Shown in pieces: positions 53,644 through 60,932 of a DNA stretch of 60,932 bases (the stretch's first letter is position 1; every line of letters starts with the position of its first letter). Below the pieces are notes generated by a model. It ran no database searches, had not been told where the DNA came from, and was given only the letters and a program-made list of their open reading frames with translations. This DNA comes from Sulfuricurvum sp. (GTDB taxonomy: Bacteria > Campylobacterota > Campylobacteria > Campylobacterales > Sulfurimonadaceae), in assembly GCF_030691015.1 (NCBI RefSeq), contig NZ_JAUYFF010000011.1, positions 1 through 60,932 of the forward strand, in the 5' to 3' direction. The position numbers were made by a program, and so were the translations under genes.

Positions 53644-53660
53644 ATCAAGAGTGCGAAAAA

Positions 53661-54296
53661 TTAGCGGATGAGGATCTGTATACGACGATTTTGTGCTCGT
53701 CCCTCAGGCGTTTTGTTGGATACGATCGGTTCACTTGAACCTTTACCGGAGATTTTGATACGATCAGACGCAATAGAGTTTTGAATCAGACGTGATCCGA
53801 GTGCGTTGGCTCGGTTTTCTGAGAGCGTTTGATTTTTAGCTTTTGCTCCACTGCTGTCGGTATGACCGATAATACTCATCGTAGCGGCGGGATTTTCCTC
53901 CATAAATTTAGTTAAAGTAGCAATATCCGATTCCGCCGATGCGGGAAGTATGCTTGAGTTACTGGCAAAATTCAAATGAAGGGTCACACTGCTCGGGCAC
54001 CCTTTGGTATCAACTTTATACCCCTTAGGGGTATCAGGACACTGATCGTTTGAGTCGACTATTCCATCGTTGTCCCTGTCGCTCTCTTTTTGTATCATCG
54101 GTGGAGGCGGAGGTGAGGTAATTTCAACTTTAGGTTCGGGGATAATAACCGGTGTTGGAGCCGTTTTTTTTTCGGAGCAGGCATCAGGGTGAGTAGGGGC
54201 AAAGTAGGTGACATTCGACTCACCGTATAACGATTGCATGCTCATCGTTAAAAGGAGCATAGTGAAGGTGGCTTTTGCGCGAAAACATACATTCAT
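53661..54296 (-). CDS. OmpA-like peptidoglycan-binding protein with a TSP3 repeat
   Basis: The 211-residue exported protein has a signal peptide (FTMLLLTMSMQSLYG), a proline-rich linker (KVEITSPPPPP), one thrombospondin type 3 calcium-type repeat (DRDNDGIVDSNDQCPD) and a C-terminal OmpA domain with the peptidoglycan contact motif GHTDSSGAKAKNQTLSENRA. There is no beta-barrel. It is divergent from the type I secretion operon, so it may help anchor that envelope machine (inference). Many Lap-like loci carry such a protein. Confidence 0.9.
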   Translation of the reverse strand: MNVCFRAKATFTMLLLTMSMQSLYGESNVTYFAPTHPDACSEKKTAPTPVIIPEPKVEITSPPPPPMIQKESDRDNDGIVDSNDQCPDTPKGYKVDTKGCPSSVTLHLNFASNSSILPASAESDIATLTKFMEENPAATMSIIGHTDSSGAKAKNQTLSENRANALGSRLIQNSIASDRIKISGKGSSEPIVSNKTPEGRAQNRRIQILIR

Positions 54297-54423
54297 TAAA
54301 TTTTTTTCCTTCTTGAAAGCGAATAATGTTATTCTAACATATAAACAGATATTAAAAATATGAAATAGAAATAAATCCCGTTAAACAGGGAAGAATTAGA
54401 TATTTTTGTGATAACTTTTCGGC

Positions 54424-54429
54424 TATAAT
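54424..54429 (+). promoter_or_regulatory. Possible -10 box, secretion operon
   Basis: TATAAT in GGCTATAATTCAC, 110 bases before the TolC-like ATG. A second TATAAT lies at 54497-54502, 37 bases before the ATG, and may be the closer promoter. Confidence 0.35.
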
Positions 54430-54450
54430 TCACTATTGCTAGGATTAGAA

Positions 54451-54465
54451 GAAGTAATATACTTC
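54451..54465. promoter_or_regulatory. Inverted repeat GAAGTA-ATA-TACTTC, possible operator
   Basis: Perfect 6-bp arms (54451-54456 and 54460-54465) sit between the two candidate -10 boxes in the 242-bp divergent region between the OmpA-like and TolC-like genes. It is a plausible binding site for the operon's LuxR-type regulator; nothing shows this directly. Confidence 0.4.
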
Positions 54466-54538
54466 ATAATTGATAATTTTTATTGTCTAAATTAGTTATA
54501 ATTAAGTATGTTAACTGCAAAAGAGTGGGAGCTATTTT

Positions 54539-55957
54539 ATGTTCAATCGTAGAATTTTATTTTCAAAAGCAGCGGTAATGATCTCGTTGTGTGCTGCTTC
54601 AACCTTAAATGCTTTGAGTTTAAGAGAAGGGGTGGATGAAGTCCTCTCAACCCATCCGGTAGTATTAGAACGGTTGCATAATTACCGTGCAACGTTGGAA
54701 GATTTGCGTATAACCGAAGCGCAATATCTCCCGACCCTTGATTATAGCGCTTCAGTTGCCCGTGAGAAAACCAAATCACCGACGACACAAAATGTAAGCC
54801 GTTCATTAAGCAGTTATGAACACTCATTAGAGTTGACTCAAAATCTTTTCAACGGATTTGGAACGGTGTATGAAGCCGATTATCAAAAAGCCCGTATTTT
54901 AGCGGCATCCAATCACTACATCGAAAATGCAAACGATATTGCGTACAATTTTGTGAACATCTATATAAATGCCCTTAAAAATCGGGATTTGCTTTGTATT
55001 GCAAAAGCAAACGTACAGTTTAATGAAGAGATATACGATAAAGTAAATAAACTCTATACGGCGGGGATAACAACCCGCTCCGAATCTGAAAAAGCCGATA
55101 CTTCCCTCTCCTTGGCAAAATCGAATTATGTCGTCGCTAAAAATAATTTGGATGATGCGATGTTTAATCTTGAACGGGTATTAGGGCGTCACGTGAATGC
55201 ACAAGATCTTGAAGACGGGAGTTTTAGAGGTGTTCTCCCCTCTACGATTGAAGAGATGAAGGAGTATGCGCGCTCGCACAACCCTTCGGTTTTAGTCAGT
55301 GAGTACAACGTAAAAGCGGCATACGCTCAACGTGAAGCGTCCTATAAAAACTATTATCCTAAAATCGATGCGTTTGCACGTCAAAGTTGGGCGAATGATG
55401 TCGGGGGGATAGCAGGAGATGACGATCGAACGAAATTTGGGTTAACCTTGAGCTATAACCTCTATCGAGGCGGAGCCGATGAGTCTCAAGCACAGAAAAA
55501 TTTGAGCAAAATGCATCAAGAGGGTGAAAACAAGCGTGAAACGGTGCGTAAGCTCGATGAACAGGGGGAACTCTCTTGGAGTGCGAAGACCTATATCTCT
55601 GAACAATTGGTTCATCTTAAACGGTATGAAGCTACCAGTGCCAAAACGCTTGAGCTGTATCAAAAAGAGTACGATTTAGGGCGTCGGACATTGTTGGACC
55701 TTTTGGTAGCTCAAAACGATTCGGTTGCGGCGCAATCGCAAATCGTTCGTGCTGAAAACGATCTCTTATTCGCACACTATCGTATTTTAGATGCAATGGG
55801 GTCGATGGTTCAAAATATTTTGGGCTCAACGGGGGAAGTGTATCCTCAAAAAGCGGGGTTACATTTTTTGGATAATACTCCGGATAATGATCAGCAGGTA
55901 GAAACGCTTATTTTTGCGGATCGGCAAGAGGGCTCTTATAAACGAGATTCAAAATGA
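54539..55957 (+). CDS. TolC-family outer-membrane channel of a type I secretion system (LapE-like)
   Basis: The 472-residue protein has a signal peptide (AVMISLCAASTLNALS) and the OEP repeats of the T1SS subgroup: LREGVDEVLSTHPVVLERLHNY, the LTQNLFNGFGTVYEADYQKA strand, the TAGITTRSESEKADTSL helix and LTLSYNLYRGGADESQAQ. The C-terminal YDLGRRTLLDLLVAQNDSVAAQ is typical. It is the exit pore for the adhesin encoded downstream. Its stop overlaps the ABC gene by 4 bases. Confidence 0.92.
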   Translation: MFNRRILFSKAAVMISLCAASTLNALSLREGVDEVLSTHPVVLERLHNYRATLEDLRITEAQYLPTLDYSASVAREKTKSPTTQNVSRSLSSYEHSLELTQNLFNGFGTVYEADYQKARILAASNHYIENANDIAYNFVNIYINALKNRDLLCIAKANVQFNEEIYDKVNKLYTAGITTRSESEKADTSLSLAKSNYVVAKNNLDDAMFNLERVLGRHVNAQDLEDGSFRGVLPSTIEEMKEYARSHNPSVLVSEYNVKAAYAQREASYKNYYPKIDAFARQSWANDVGGIAGDDDRTKFGLTLSYNLYRGGADESQAQKNLSKMHQEGENKRETVRKLDEQGELSWSAKTYISEQLVHLKRYEATSAKTLELYQKEYDLGRRTLLDLLVAQNDSVAAQSQIVRAENDLLFAHYRILDAMGSMVQNILGSTGEVYPQKAGLHFLDNTPDNDQQVETLIFADRQEGSYKRDSK

Positions 55958-58134
55958 GTGAAGAGTTAGAAGGTCGGATAGCAGACCCTGAGGGAGCAGC
56001 GTTCGGTGTTGATCCGCTATTGCAGTGTCTGGTCTTATTCACGCAGATTTATCATAATCCCTTTACTGCCGAAGCATTGATGGCAGGACTGCCTACGGCA
56101 CCGTGGGGTGGGGCGCTTCGTCTTTATAGTCTCAAATCATCCAAAGGTCTTTTTGCCCGTGCCGCGAGTCGTGCCGGTTTGAAAAGTACGTTAGTTCATC
56201 GAAAACTCTCCGATATCTCTCCCTTGCAATTACCAATGATCCTCTTGCTTGACAACTCTCAAGCGTGTATTTTAGATTCGATATCTGAGGATCGAAAAAC
56301 ATATAAAATCATCCTTCCGGCGGAAGAGGCGATCGAAGAGAGTGTCCCTTTTGAGATGTTAAATCAAGAGTACGCAGGGTTCGCTTTTTTGATTAAAAAG
56401 CCGTTTGTCTACAATGAAAGTGATTCTCTGACACTCAATATCAAGCATAAACATTGGTTTTGGGATACGTTGAAACTCTCAAAAAATATTTACCGTGACG
56501 TTATTTATGCAACGGTGCTGGTGAATCTGTTTGTTTTAGCGAGTCCTCTTTTTACAATGAGTGTGTATGACCGTGTTATCCCCAACAATGCTACTGAGAC
56601 ATTATGGGTCTTTGCTATCGGGGTTTTGGTCGTCTATGTGCTGGATACGTTTTTAAAATTTACCCGAGCCATACTTTTAGAGAGTGCCGGTAAAAAAAGT
56701 GACATTATCATGTCATCGATGATTTTTGAAAAAGTACTTGATCTTAAAATGGCATCGCATCCCAAATCGGTCGGTTCATTTGCCAGTAATTTAAAAGATT
56801 TTGATTCTATACGCTCTTTTTTGACTAATTCTACCCTGACGGCGCTGGTTGATTTTCCGTTTGCGATCCTATTTCTATTGGTGATCGGATACATCGGCGG
56901 ATGGATGGTTGTGGTTCCGCTTGTGATGATGTTCCTCATCTTGGGGTATGCTGTTTTTATGCGCCATCCTCTTCGCGAAAGTATCGAAGAGACCCATAAA
57001 TCGTCTGCGGCCAAAAGCTCGATTTTAATCGAAGCGTTGCAAAACATCGAAACGCTAAAAACCCTCGGAACGACGGGACAGGTTCAATGGGCCTGGGAAG
57101 AGGCGACGGGCGAAATCGCCCAAAAAAGTTTGAAATCACGCCTCATTTCGACCTCTATCTCTACCGTAACCGGTTTTTTAACCCAATTGACGACCGTAGT
57201 ATTGGTAATTGTGGGCGTTTATCTGATCGGTGAGCATGAGCTAACGATGGGGGGGCTGATCGCTATCATTATTATTGCGGGACGTACCGTTGCGCCGATG
57301 GGACAAGCGGCAGCATTGATCTCCAATTATTCAGACGCCAAGGCGGCATACGATGCCATTGAGGGGATAATCTCTCAGCCTTCCGAGCGTCCTCACGGAA
57401 AAAAATTCATCACCCGTCCTGAACTCAAAGGGGAGATAGAATTTAAAAATGTCAGTTTTTCGTATGATGAATCGGATCACAGTGCATTAAACAATGTCTC
57501 TTTCAAGATCAAACCGGGGGAAAAAGTAGCGATAATCGGTCGAATTGGATCGGGGAAAAGTACCATATCCAAGCTTTTGCTCCATCTTTATGAACCGAAT
57601 GAAGGATCGATTTTACTCGATGGTATCGATATCAAACAAATTGATCCGGCGGATTTGCGCAAAAATATCTCCTATGTTTCTCAGGACATCACGCTGTTCA
57701 AAGGCTCTGCTAAAGATAACATAGCCTATCGCTCAACCCGTGCCAGTGATGAGCAGATGATCCGCGCTTCGGTGATTTCGGGAGCGGATGAGTTTATCCG
57801 TAAGCATCCAAAAGGGTATGAGATGCCTATCGGTGAACGGGGAATGGGACTCTCCGGCGGGCAGCGTCAAAGTATCGGAATCGCACGTGCGTTACTTGTT
57901 GAATCACCGATTGTCATTATGGATGAGCCGACAAATGCGATGGATCAGTTGAGCGAAAATCGTCTTATTACAAATCTCAAGAGTTATTTTGACGATAAGA
58001 CTGTTGTTTTGATTACACAGAAAAATACGGTTTTACCGCTGATTGATCGAATTATTGTGATGAATGATGGGAAAATTTATCTTGACGGTGGGAGAGATGA
58101 AGTGATTGCTAAACTCTCAGGAGGTATAGCGTGA
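55954..58134 (+). CDS. Type I secretion ABC transporter (LapB-like)
   Basis: The 726-residue protein has an N-terminal C39-like domain (about 1-150). This is probably inactive: no Cys/His pair at the usual site, which is the rule for adhesin exporters. Then come TM helices (about 185-440; VIYATVLVNLFVLASPLFTM) and an NBD with Walker A GRIGSGKST (K535), LSGGQRQS, and Walker B VIMDEPTNAMD. It energises export of the adhesin starting at 60.3 kb. It overlaps its neighbours by 4 bases on each side. Confidence 0.93.
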   Translation: MSEELEGRIADPEGAAFGVDPLLQCLVLFTQIYHNPFTAEALMAGLPTAPWGGALRLYSLKSSKGLFARAASRAGLKSTLVHRKLSDISPLQLPMILLLDNSQACILDSISEDRKTYKIILPAEEAIEESVPFEMLNQEYAGFAFLIKKPFVYNESDSLTLNIKHKHWFWDTLKLSKNIYRDVIYATVLVNLFVLASPLFTMSVYDRVIPNNATETLWVFAIGVLVVYVLDTFLKFTRAILLESAGKKSDIIMSSMIFEKVLDLKMASHPKSVGSFASNLKDFDSIRSFLTNSTLTALVDFPFAILFLLVIGYIGGWMVVVPLVMMFLILGYAVFMRHPLRESIEETHKSSAAKSSILIEALQNIETLKTLGTTGQVQWAWEEATGEIAQKSLKSRLISTSISTVTGFLTQLTTVVLVIVGVYLIGEHELTMGGLIAIIIIAGRTVAPMGQAAALISNYSDAKAAYDAIEGIISQPSERPHGKKFITRPELKGEIEFKNVSFSYDESDHSALNNVSFKIKPGEKVAIIGRIGSGKSTISKLLLHLYEPNEGSILLDGIDIKQIDPADLRKNISYVSQDITLFKGSAKDNIAYRSTRASDEQMIRASVISGADEFIRKHPKGYEMPIGERGMGLSGGQRQSIGIARALLVESPIVIMDEPTNAMDQLSENRLITNLKSYFDDKTVVLITQKNTVLPLIDRIIVMNDGKIYLDGGRDEVIAKLSGGIA

Positions 58135-59471
58135 GCAAAGAAAAACGTCGTTTCTCATTTGATGCCAATGATTATCAGTTTATGCGCAGCCTCTCAGCCG
58201 CTGTGTTGGAAGATACTCCATCTCGCCTCCGTTCCGTCCTTTTATTCTGGATTGTAACGGTTCTTTTTATATTTTTATGGGCAGCCCTTGCGCCGATTGA
58301 TGAGATTGTCAGGGGGGACGGTAAAGTTATCCCCGGCGGTGAGAATCAGATGATTCAGCATTTAGAGGGGGGGATACTCAGCGCTATTTTGGTCAAAGAG
58401 GGTCAGAAAGTAAATGCGGATGATGTCATGTTGAGAGTTGATAATATCAAATCCTCCTCAACCTATGAGAGTTCTCAATACAAATCGGCGGAGTTACGGG
58501 CAAAGATCGTCCGTTTACGTGCTGAAACAACGGGAACTGCTTTTGCCCCGAGTGCGGAGGATTTGGCAAAAATTCCATTGCAAATCATGCAAGAACGTAG
58601 TGTTTTTATGTCAAATCAGGAGCGGCTCCGTTCTCAAATCTCGGCATTAAGTGATCAATATGCGCAAAAACAAAATGACAAGATTGAAGCGCAGGGACGT
58701 ATTGCCGAGCAAAAGCGCTCACTTGCGCTTATTAGAGAAGAGGTCGGTATTTCTGAACCGTTAGTGGCTCAGGGAATTAAGCCGCGTGTAGAATTTTTAA
58801 AGCTTCAGCGAGAACTGAGTGATGTAACGGAGCGCTACAACGCGTTATTGGCATCGATTCCAAGGCTCAGTGCCGCTATGAATGAGATGAGCAGTAAAAT
58901 CCGTGAAGTGCGATCCGAATTTACGATGAAAGCACAGATGGAGTTGAATGAAGCCGAGACGGAGTACAAGAGAATCGGTGCTGAGAGTTCGGCATTAGCC
59001 GATCAGGTTACCCGTACCGTGATCAAATCACCGATTAACGGTATTGTCCAAAAACTCTATGTGAACACGGTAGGGGGTGTTATCAAACCGGGTGATAATT
59101 TGATCGAGATCGTCCCAACCGAGGGGGGATTGCTTGTCGAAGCAAAAGTAAAACCCGCTGATATCGCATTTATTTATCCTGGAGAAGACGCGATTGTAAA
59201 AGTAACGGCATACGATTATTCGTTATACGGCTCACTCCATGGTAAAGTAGTCACTATCAGCCCCGATACGGTAACCGATAAAAACGATGATGTCTATTAC
59301 GTCGTCAAAGTGCAAACGGATAAAAAATATCTCGGCACCAAAGAGAAACCGCTTAAAATTATTCCGGGTATGATGGTCAATGTTGATATTATTACCGGTA
59401 AAAAAACCGTTTTGGAATACATCTTAAAACCGATTTTAAAAGCCAAACAGTATACGTTTACGGAGCGCTAA
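58131..59471 (+). CDS. HlyD-family membrane fusion protein of the type I system (LapC-like)
   Basis: The 446-residue protein has a single N-terminal TM helix (VLLFWIVTVLFIFLWAALAPID), the lipoyl half VRGDGKVIPGGENQMIQHLEGGI, a long coiled coil (about 100-280), the second lipoyl half IKSPINGIVQKLYVNTVGGVIKPG and a beta-domain ending PLKIIPGMMVNVDIITGKKTVLEY. It joins the ABC and TolC-like proteins. The regulator gene follows directly. Confidence 0.93.
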   Translation: MSKEKRRFSFDANDYQFMRSLSAAVLEDTPSRLRSVLLFWIVTVLFIFLWAALAPIDEIVRGDGKVIPGGENQMIQHLEGGILSAILVKEGQKVNADDVMLRVDNIKSSSTYESSQYKSAELRAKIVRLRAETTGTAFAPSAEDLAKIPLQIMQERSVFMSNQERLRSQISALSDQYAQKQNDKIEAQGRIAEQKRSLALIREEVGISEPLVAQGIKPRVEFLKLQRELSDVTERYNALLASIPRLSAAMNEMSSKIREVRSEFTMKAQMELNEAETEYKRIGAESSALADQVTRTVIKSPINGIVQKLYVNTVGGVIKPGDNLIEIVPTEGGLLVEAKVKPADIAFIYPGEDAIVKVTAYDYSLYGSLHGKVVTISPDTVTDKNDDVYYVVKVQTDKKYLGTKEKPLKIIPGMMVNVDIITGKKTVLEYILKPILKAKQYTFTER

Positions 59472-60062
59472 GTGAAATTATACTTGCTTTGCGATGAGAG
59501 TGGATTATGTGAGCGGTGGTCGAGTGGCTTGAGCGCAATGGAGCCGACTGTATTAACCAGTTTTTTGTCAGATAGTGAGTATAACGCTATTATTTTTATC
59601 ACGGATACGATGATCGCCCCTTTAAGTGATACAGTAATCAAAAATCTTTTTTTGAATCGGGTGATGGTTTTTTCTATGACCCCTGATTTTTCTAAAGCAC
59701 AAAACTTTTTACAATTGGGAGCTATGGGGTATGGCAATGCTATGATGCATGAATCTCATTTGCACTCCGCCTATCAAGCCCTCGAAGAGGGAAAAGTTTG
59801 GCTTCACCCCGATTTTATCACGTTGATGATCTCGCAGATTCGGGATCAAAAAAGCTCAAAAGAAAAATCGTTGGCGGTACTGGATATTTTGAGTCATCGG
59901 GAACGCGAAGTTGCCCTGATGTTGGGTGACGGAGCTACCCACCAAGAAATTGCTGATGCATTGGATATCACCGTTCGCACGGTCAAAGCACATGCAAGTG
60001 CCATCTATCAAAAACTCTCGCTTAAAGATCGTCTTGCTCTCTCTCTTCTCCTTCACAGCTGA
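59472..60062 (+). CDS. LuxR-type regulator with a receiver-like N-terminus lacking phosphorylation residues
   Basis: The 196-residue protein starts with GTG directly after the HlyD stop. The C-terminal GerE HTH is clear: LSHREREVALMLGDGATHQEIADALDITVRTVKAHASAIYQKL. The N-terminal ~120 residues have a receiver-like beta/alpha outline (AIIFITDTM, VMVFSMTPDF, GAMGYGNAMM) but no acidic pair at the start and no clear switch Lys, so phosphorylation is unlikely. This resembles the plan of CsgD-like biofilm regulators. It sits between the secretion genes and the adhesin and probably controls them (inference). Confidence 0.82.
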   Translation: MKLYLLCDESGLCERWSSGLSAMEPTVLTSFLSDSEYNAIIFITDTMIAPLSDTVIKNLFLNRVMVFSMTPDFSKAQNFLQLGAMGYGNAMMHESHLHSAYQALEEGKVWLHPDFITLMISQIRDQKSSKEKSLAVLDILSHREREVALMLGDGATHQEIADALDITVRTVKAHASAIYQKLSLKDRLALSLLLHS

Positions 60063-60256
60063 TATAATCTTTCTAGATCTTCCGCATTTATGCGGAAAGC
60101 TTTAGGGGATTGCAAAGGACAATTTTGTCCTTGCCATACAAATTGGCTTTGCTGATTTTTGTGTTTAACATCAAATAGTACCTAAGTACAATAGATTTCA
60201 TTTTTTATATGAGTTAAAATGTAAAATATAAAATTTTCTCATTTTAGGGGATCGCT
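60063..60256 (+). promoter_or_regulatory. Structured leader of the giant adhesin gene
   Basis: The 194-bp gap holds TATAAT at 60063-60068 immediately after the regulator stop. A perfect hairpin TTCCGCA-TTTA-TGCGGAA (60080-60097) and a second hairpin GCAA(a)GGACAA...TTGTCCTTGC (60112-60134, one bulge) follow. Two TAAAAT elements (60215-60220, 60222-60227) lie close to the ATG. It could give a long structured leader from the first promoter or a short one from the second. AGGGGAT is the ribosome site. Confidence 0.5.
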
Positions 60257-60932
60257 ATGGCACGAGTAATCGGATACGTAAAATCGTTAGAGCAAGGTAC
60301 TTTTTTTGTCAAAGATGCTAAAGGGAGTGTTCGACAGTTAAAAGTCGGCGAAGCGATCCATGAAGGTGAATTGGTTTACGGTGCACCTACGAACCCTAAA
60401 AATGCTCAGATTATTATCGATGTAACGTTATCAGGGATGGGTGATCTTGTTATTGCCGGTAACGGAGTCTTAAACTTTGATACCTCGCTTCTCAAAGGTA
60501 TATTCGCCCACGAAGATGCCGTTGTTTATCTTGATTCTATTAAAGATGCGTTAGCTTTCAATGCCTTAAATGCTGATATAGATGCCACTACAACGGAAGC
60601 GGGGGATGAAACGGCAGCAGGGGAAGCGATTACGGATCAAGAACGGCCTGGAAGTGATGTCTTCTTTGATCGTACGGGATTGGTCGGGGATGTGGCTACA
60701 TTATTGAACACTATAGGTGCTAATGCACCTCAAGCTACGAGTGATACAGCAGTCTTTCGTCCGGTGGTTATAGAAGATGTAGTTGATTCTCCTATAGTCG
60801 ATACGACCCTCGTCAGCGCAACGATCACCCTTGAGCAAAACATCACGGCGGATGACATCATCGATGCGACCGAAGCGGGACAAAACATCCCTGTAGAGGG
60901 AACAGTGGGCGGCGATGTGGCCGATGGCGACA
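60257..60932 (+). CDS. LapA-like giant adhesin, retention module and N-terminus (3' partial)
   Basis: The first 225 residues run off the window. MARVIGYVKSLEQGTFFVKD starts a retention module (1-115): FFVKDAKGSVRQLKVGEAIHEGELVY and LVIAGNGVLNFDTS are typical. Residues 119-122 are TAAG (60611-60622), the dialanine motif that periplasmic LapG cuts in LapA to release the protein; the retention module plugs the TolC-like pore until then. After this comes the start of a Thr/Val/Asp-rich zone (ATITLEQNITADDIIDATEAG) that usually leads into long repeat arrays. It lies directly behind a complete T1SS. No LapD or LapG gene is in the window. Confidence 0.88.
   Translation, partial: MARVIGYVKSLEQGTFFVKDAKGSVRQLKVGEAIHEGELVYGAPTNPKNAQIIIDVTLSGMGDLVIAGNGVLNFDTSLLKGIFAHEDAVVYLDSIKDALAFNALNADIDATTTEAGDETAAGEAITDQERPGSDVFFDRTGLVGDVATLLNTIGANAPQATSDTAVFRPVVIEDVVDSPIVDTTLVSATITLEQNITADDIIDATEAGQNIPVEGTVGGDVADGD

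Noticed and set aside
60112-60134. c-di-GMP riboswitch in the adhesin leader
   Set aside because: I could not find the conserved GEMM core sequences; only two simple hairpins are visible.
1-60932. Circular element with the adhesin joining the left-end gene
   Set aside because: The content is chromosomal housekeeping genes with conserved order, there are no replication or partition genes of a plasmid, and the left-end tail does not look like a type I secretion C-terminus.

Overview
The window looks like chromosomal DNA of a free-living Campylobacterota (Epsilonproteobacteria), most like Sulfuricurvum or Sulfurimonas. The evidence is the moderate-GC genes, the gene order ruvA/ddl/murF and murJ-cysS-msbA-pyrD-M16-dapA-SDR-pgsA-rseP (a neighbourhood I know from Campylobacter and Helicobacter), a MutS7-type MutS-HNH protein, a FlgS-type kinase, and extended -10 promoters without clear -35 boxes. 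It is almost wholly coding: no gene-free stretch exceeds about 250 bp, and I found no tRNA, rRNA, CRISPR array or insertion sequence.

Layout. 1-0.8 kb: the 3' end of a low-complexity, repeat-rich gene cut by the window edge. 0.8-3.8 kb: MutS with a C-terminal HNH nuclease. 3.8-15.3 kb, minus strand: a TolC-family channel, a membrane fusion protein, an RND pump split into two genes, a FapA/DUF342 protein, SelO, and a CheW protein with duplicated Cache-like sensor regions. 15.5-24.7 kb: efp, a DJ-1 family gene, a DUF1566 lipoprotein-like or secreted protein, a FlaG-like gene (minus), a 7TM histidine kinase with its response regulator, yaiI and dnaE. 24.7-27.6 kb: an AT-rich SIR2-STAND-TPR gene, a probable anti-phage sensor/effector. 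27.8-30.6 kb: a DUF433/DUF5615 toxin-antitoxin pair, an M18 aminopeptidase and flgS. 30.6-43.9 kb, minus strand: a long run from murJ through cysS, msbA, pyrD, an M16 peptidase, dapA, a FabL-like enoyl reductase, pgsA, rseP and yggS to a GGDEF-EAL protein. 44.0-47.3 kb: an AT-rich island bordered by two different dispersed palindromic repeats and carrying a small Trypco1-like protein plus a trypsin-STAND protein. 47.3-53.6 kb: a second FapA, ruvA, ddl, an alpha/beta hydrolase, a membrane-anchored MurF and a HIT protein. 53.7-60.9 kb: an OmpA-type protein, then a complete type I secretion system (TolC-like, ABC, HlyD), a LuxR-type regulator and the first 225 codons of a LapA-like giant adhesin.

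How the genes fit together. Three themes stand out. Housekeeping blocks (replication, cell wall, lipid and pyrimidine synthesis) keep the ancestral order. Two AT-rich STAND-type defence candidates sit inside or beside those blocks, so they look like insertions. The right end is a Lap-type biofilm adhesin locus: the adhesin has a retention module followed by a TAAG dialanine site, the expected LapG cleavage motif, although no LapD or LapG gene lies in the window.

The best candidates for an undescribed system are the two-gene Trypco1 / trypsin-STAND island (44.1-47.1 kb), whose Walker A loop is degenerate, and the single-gene SIR2-NB-ARC-TPR protein (24.7-27.6 kb).
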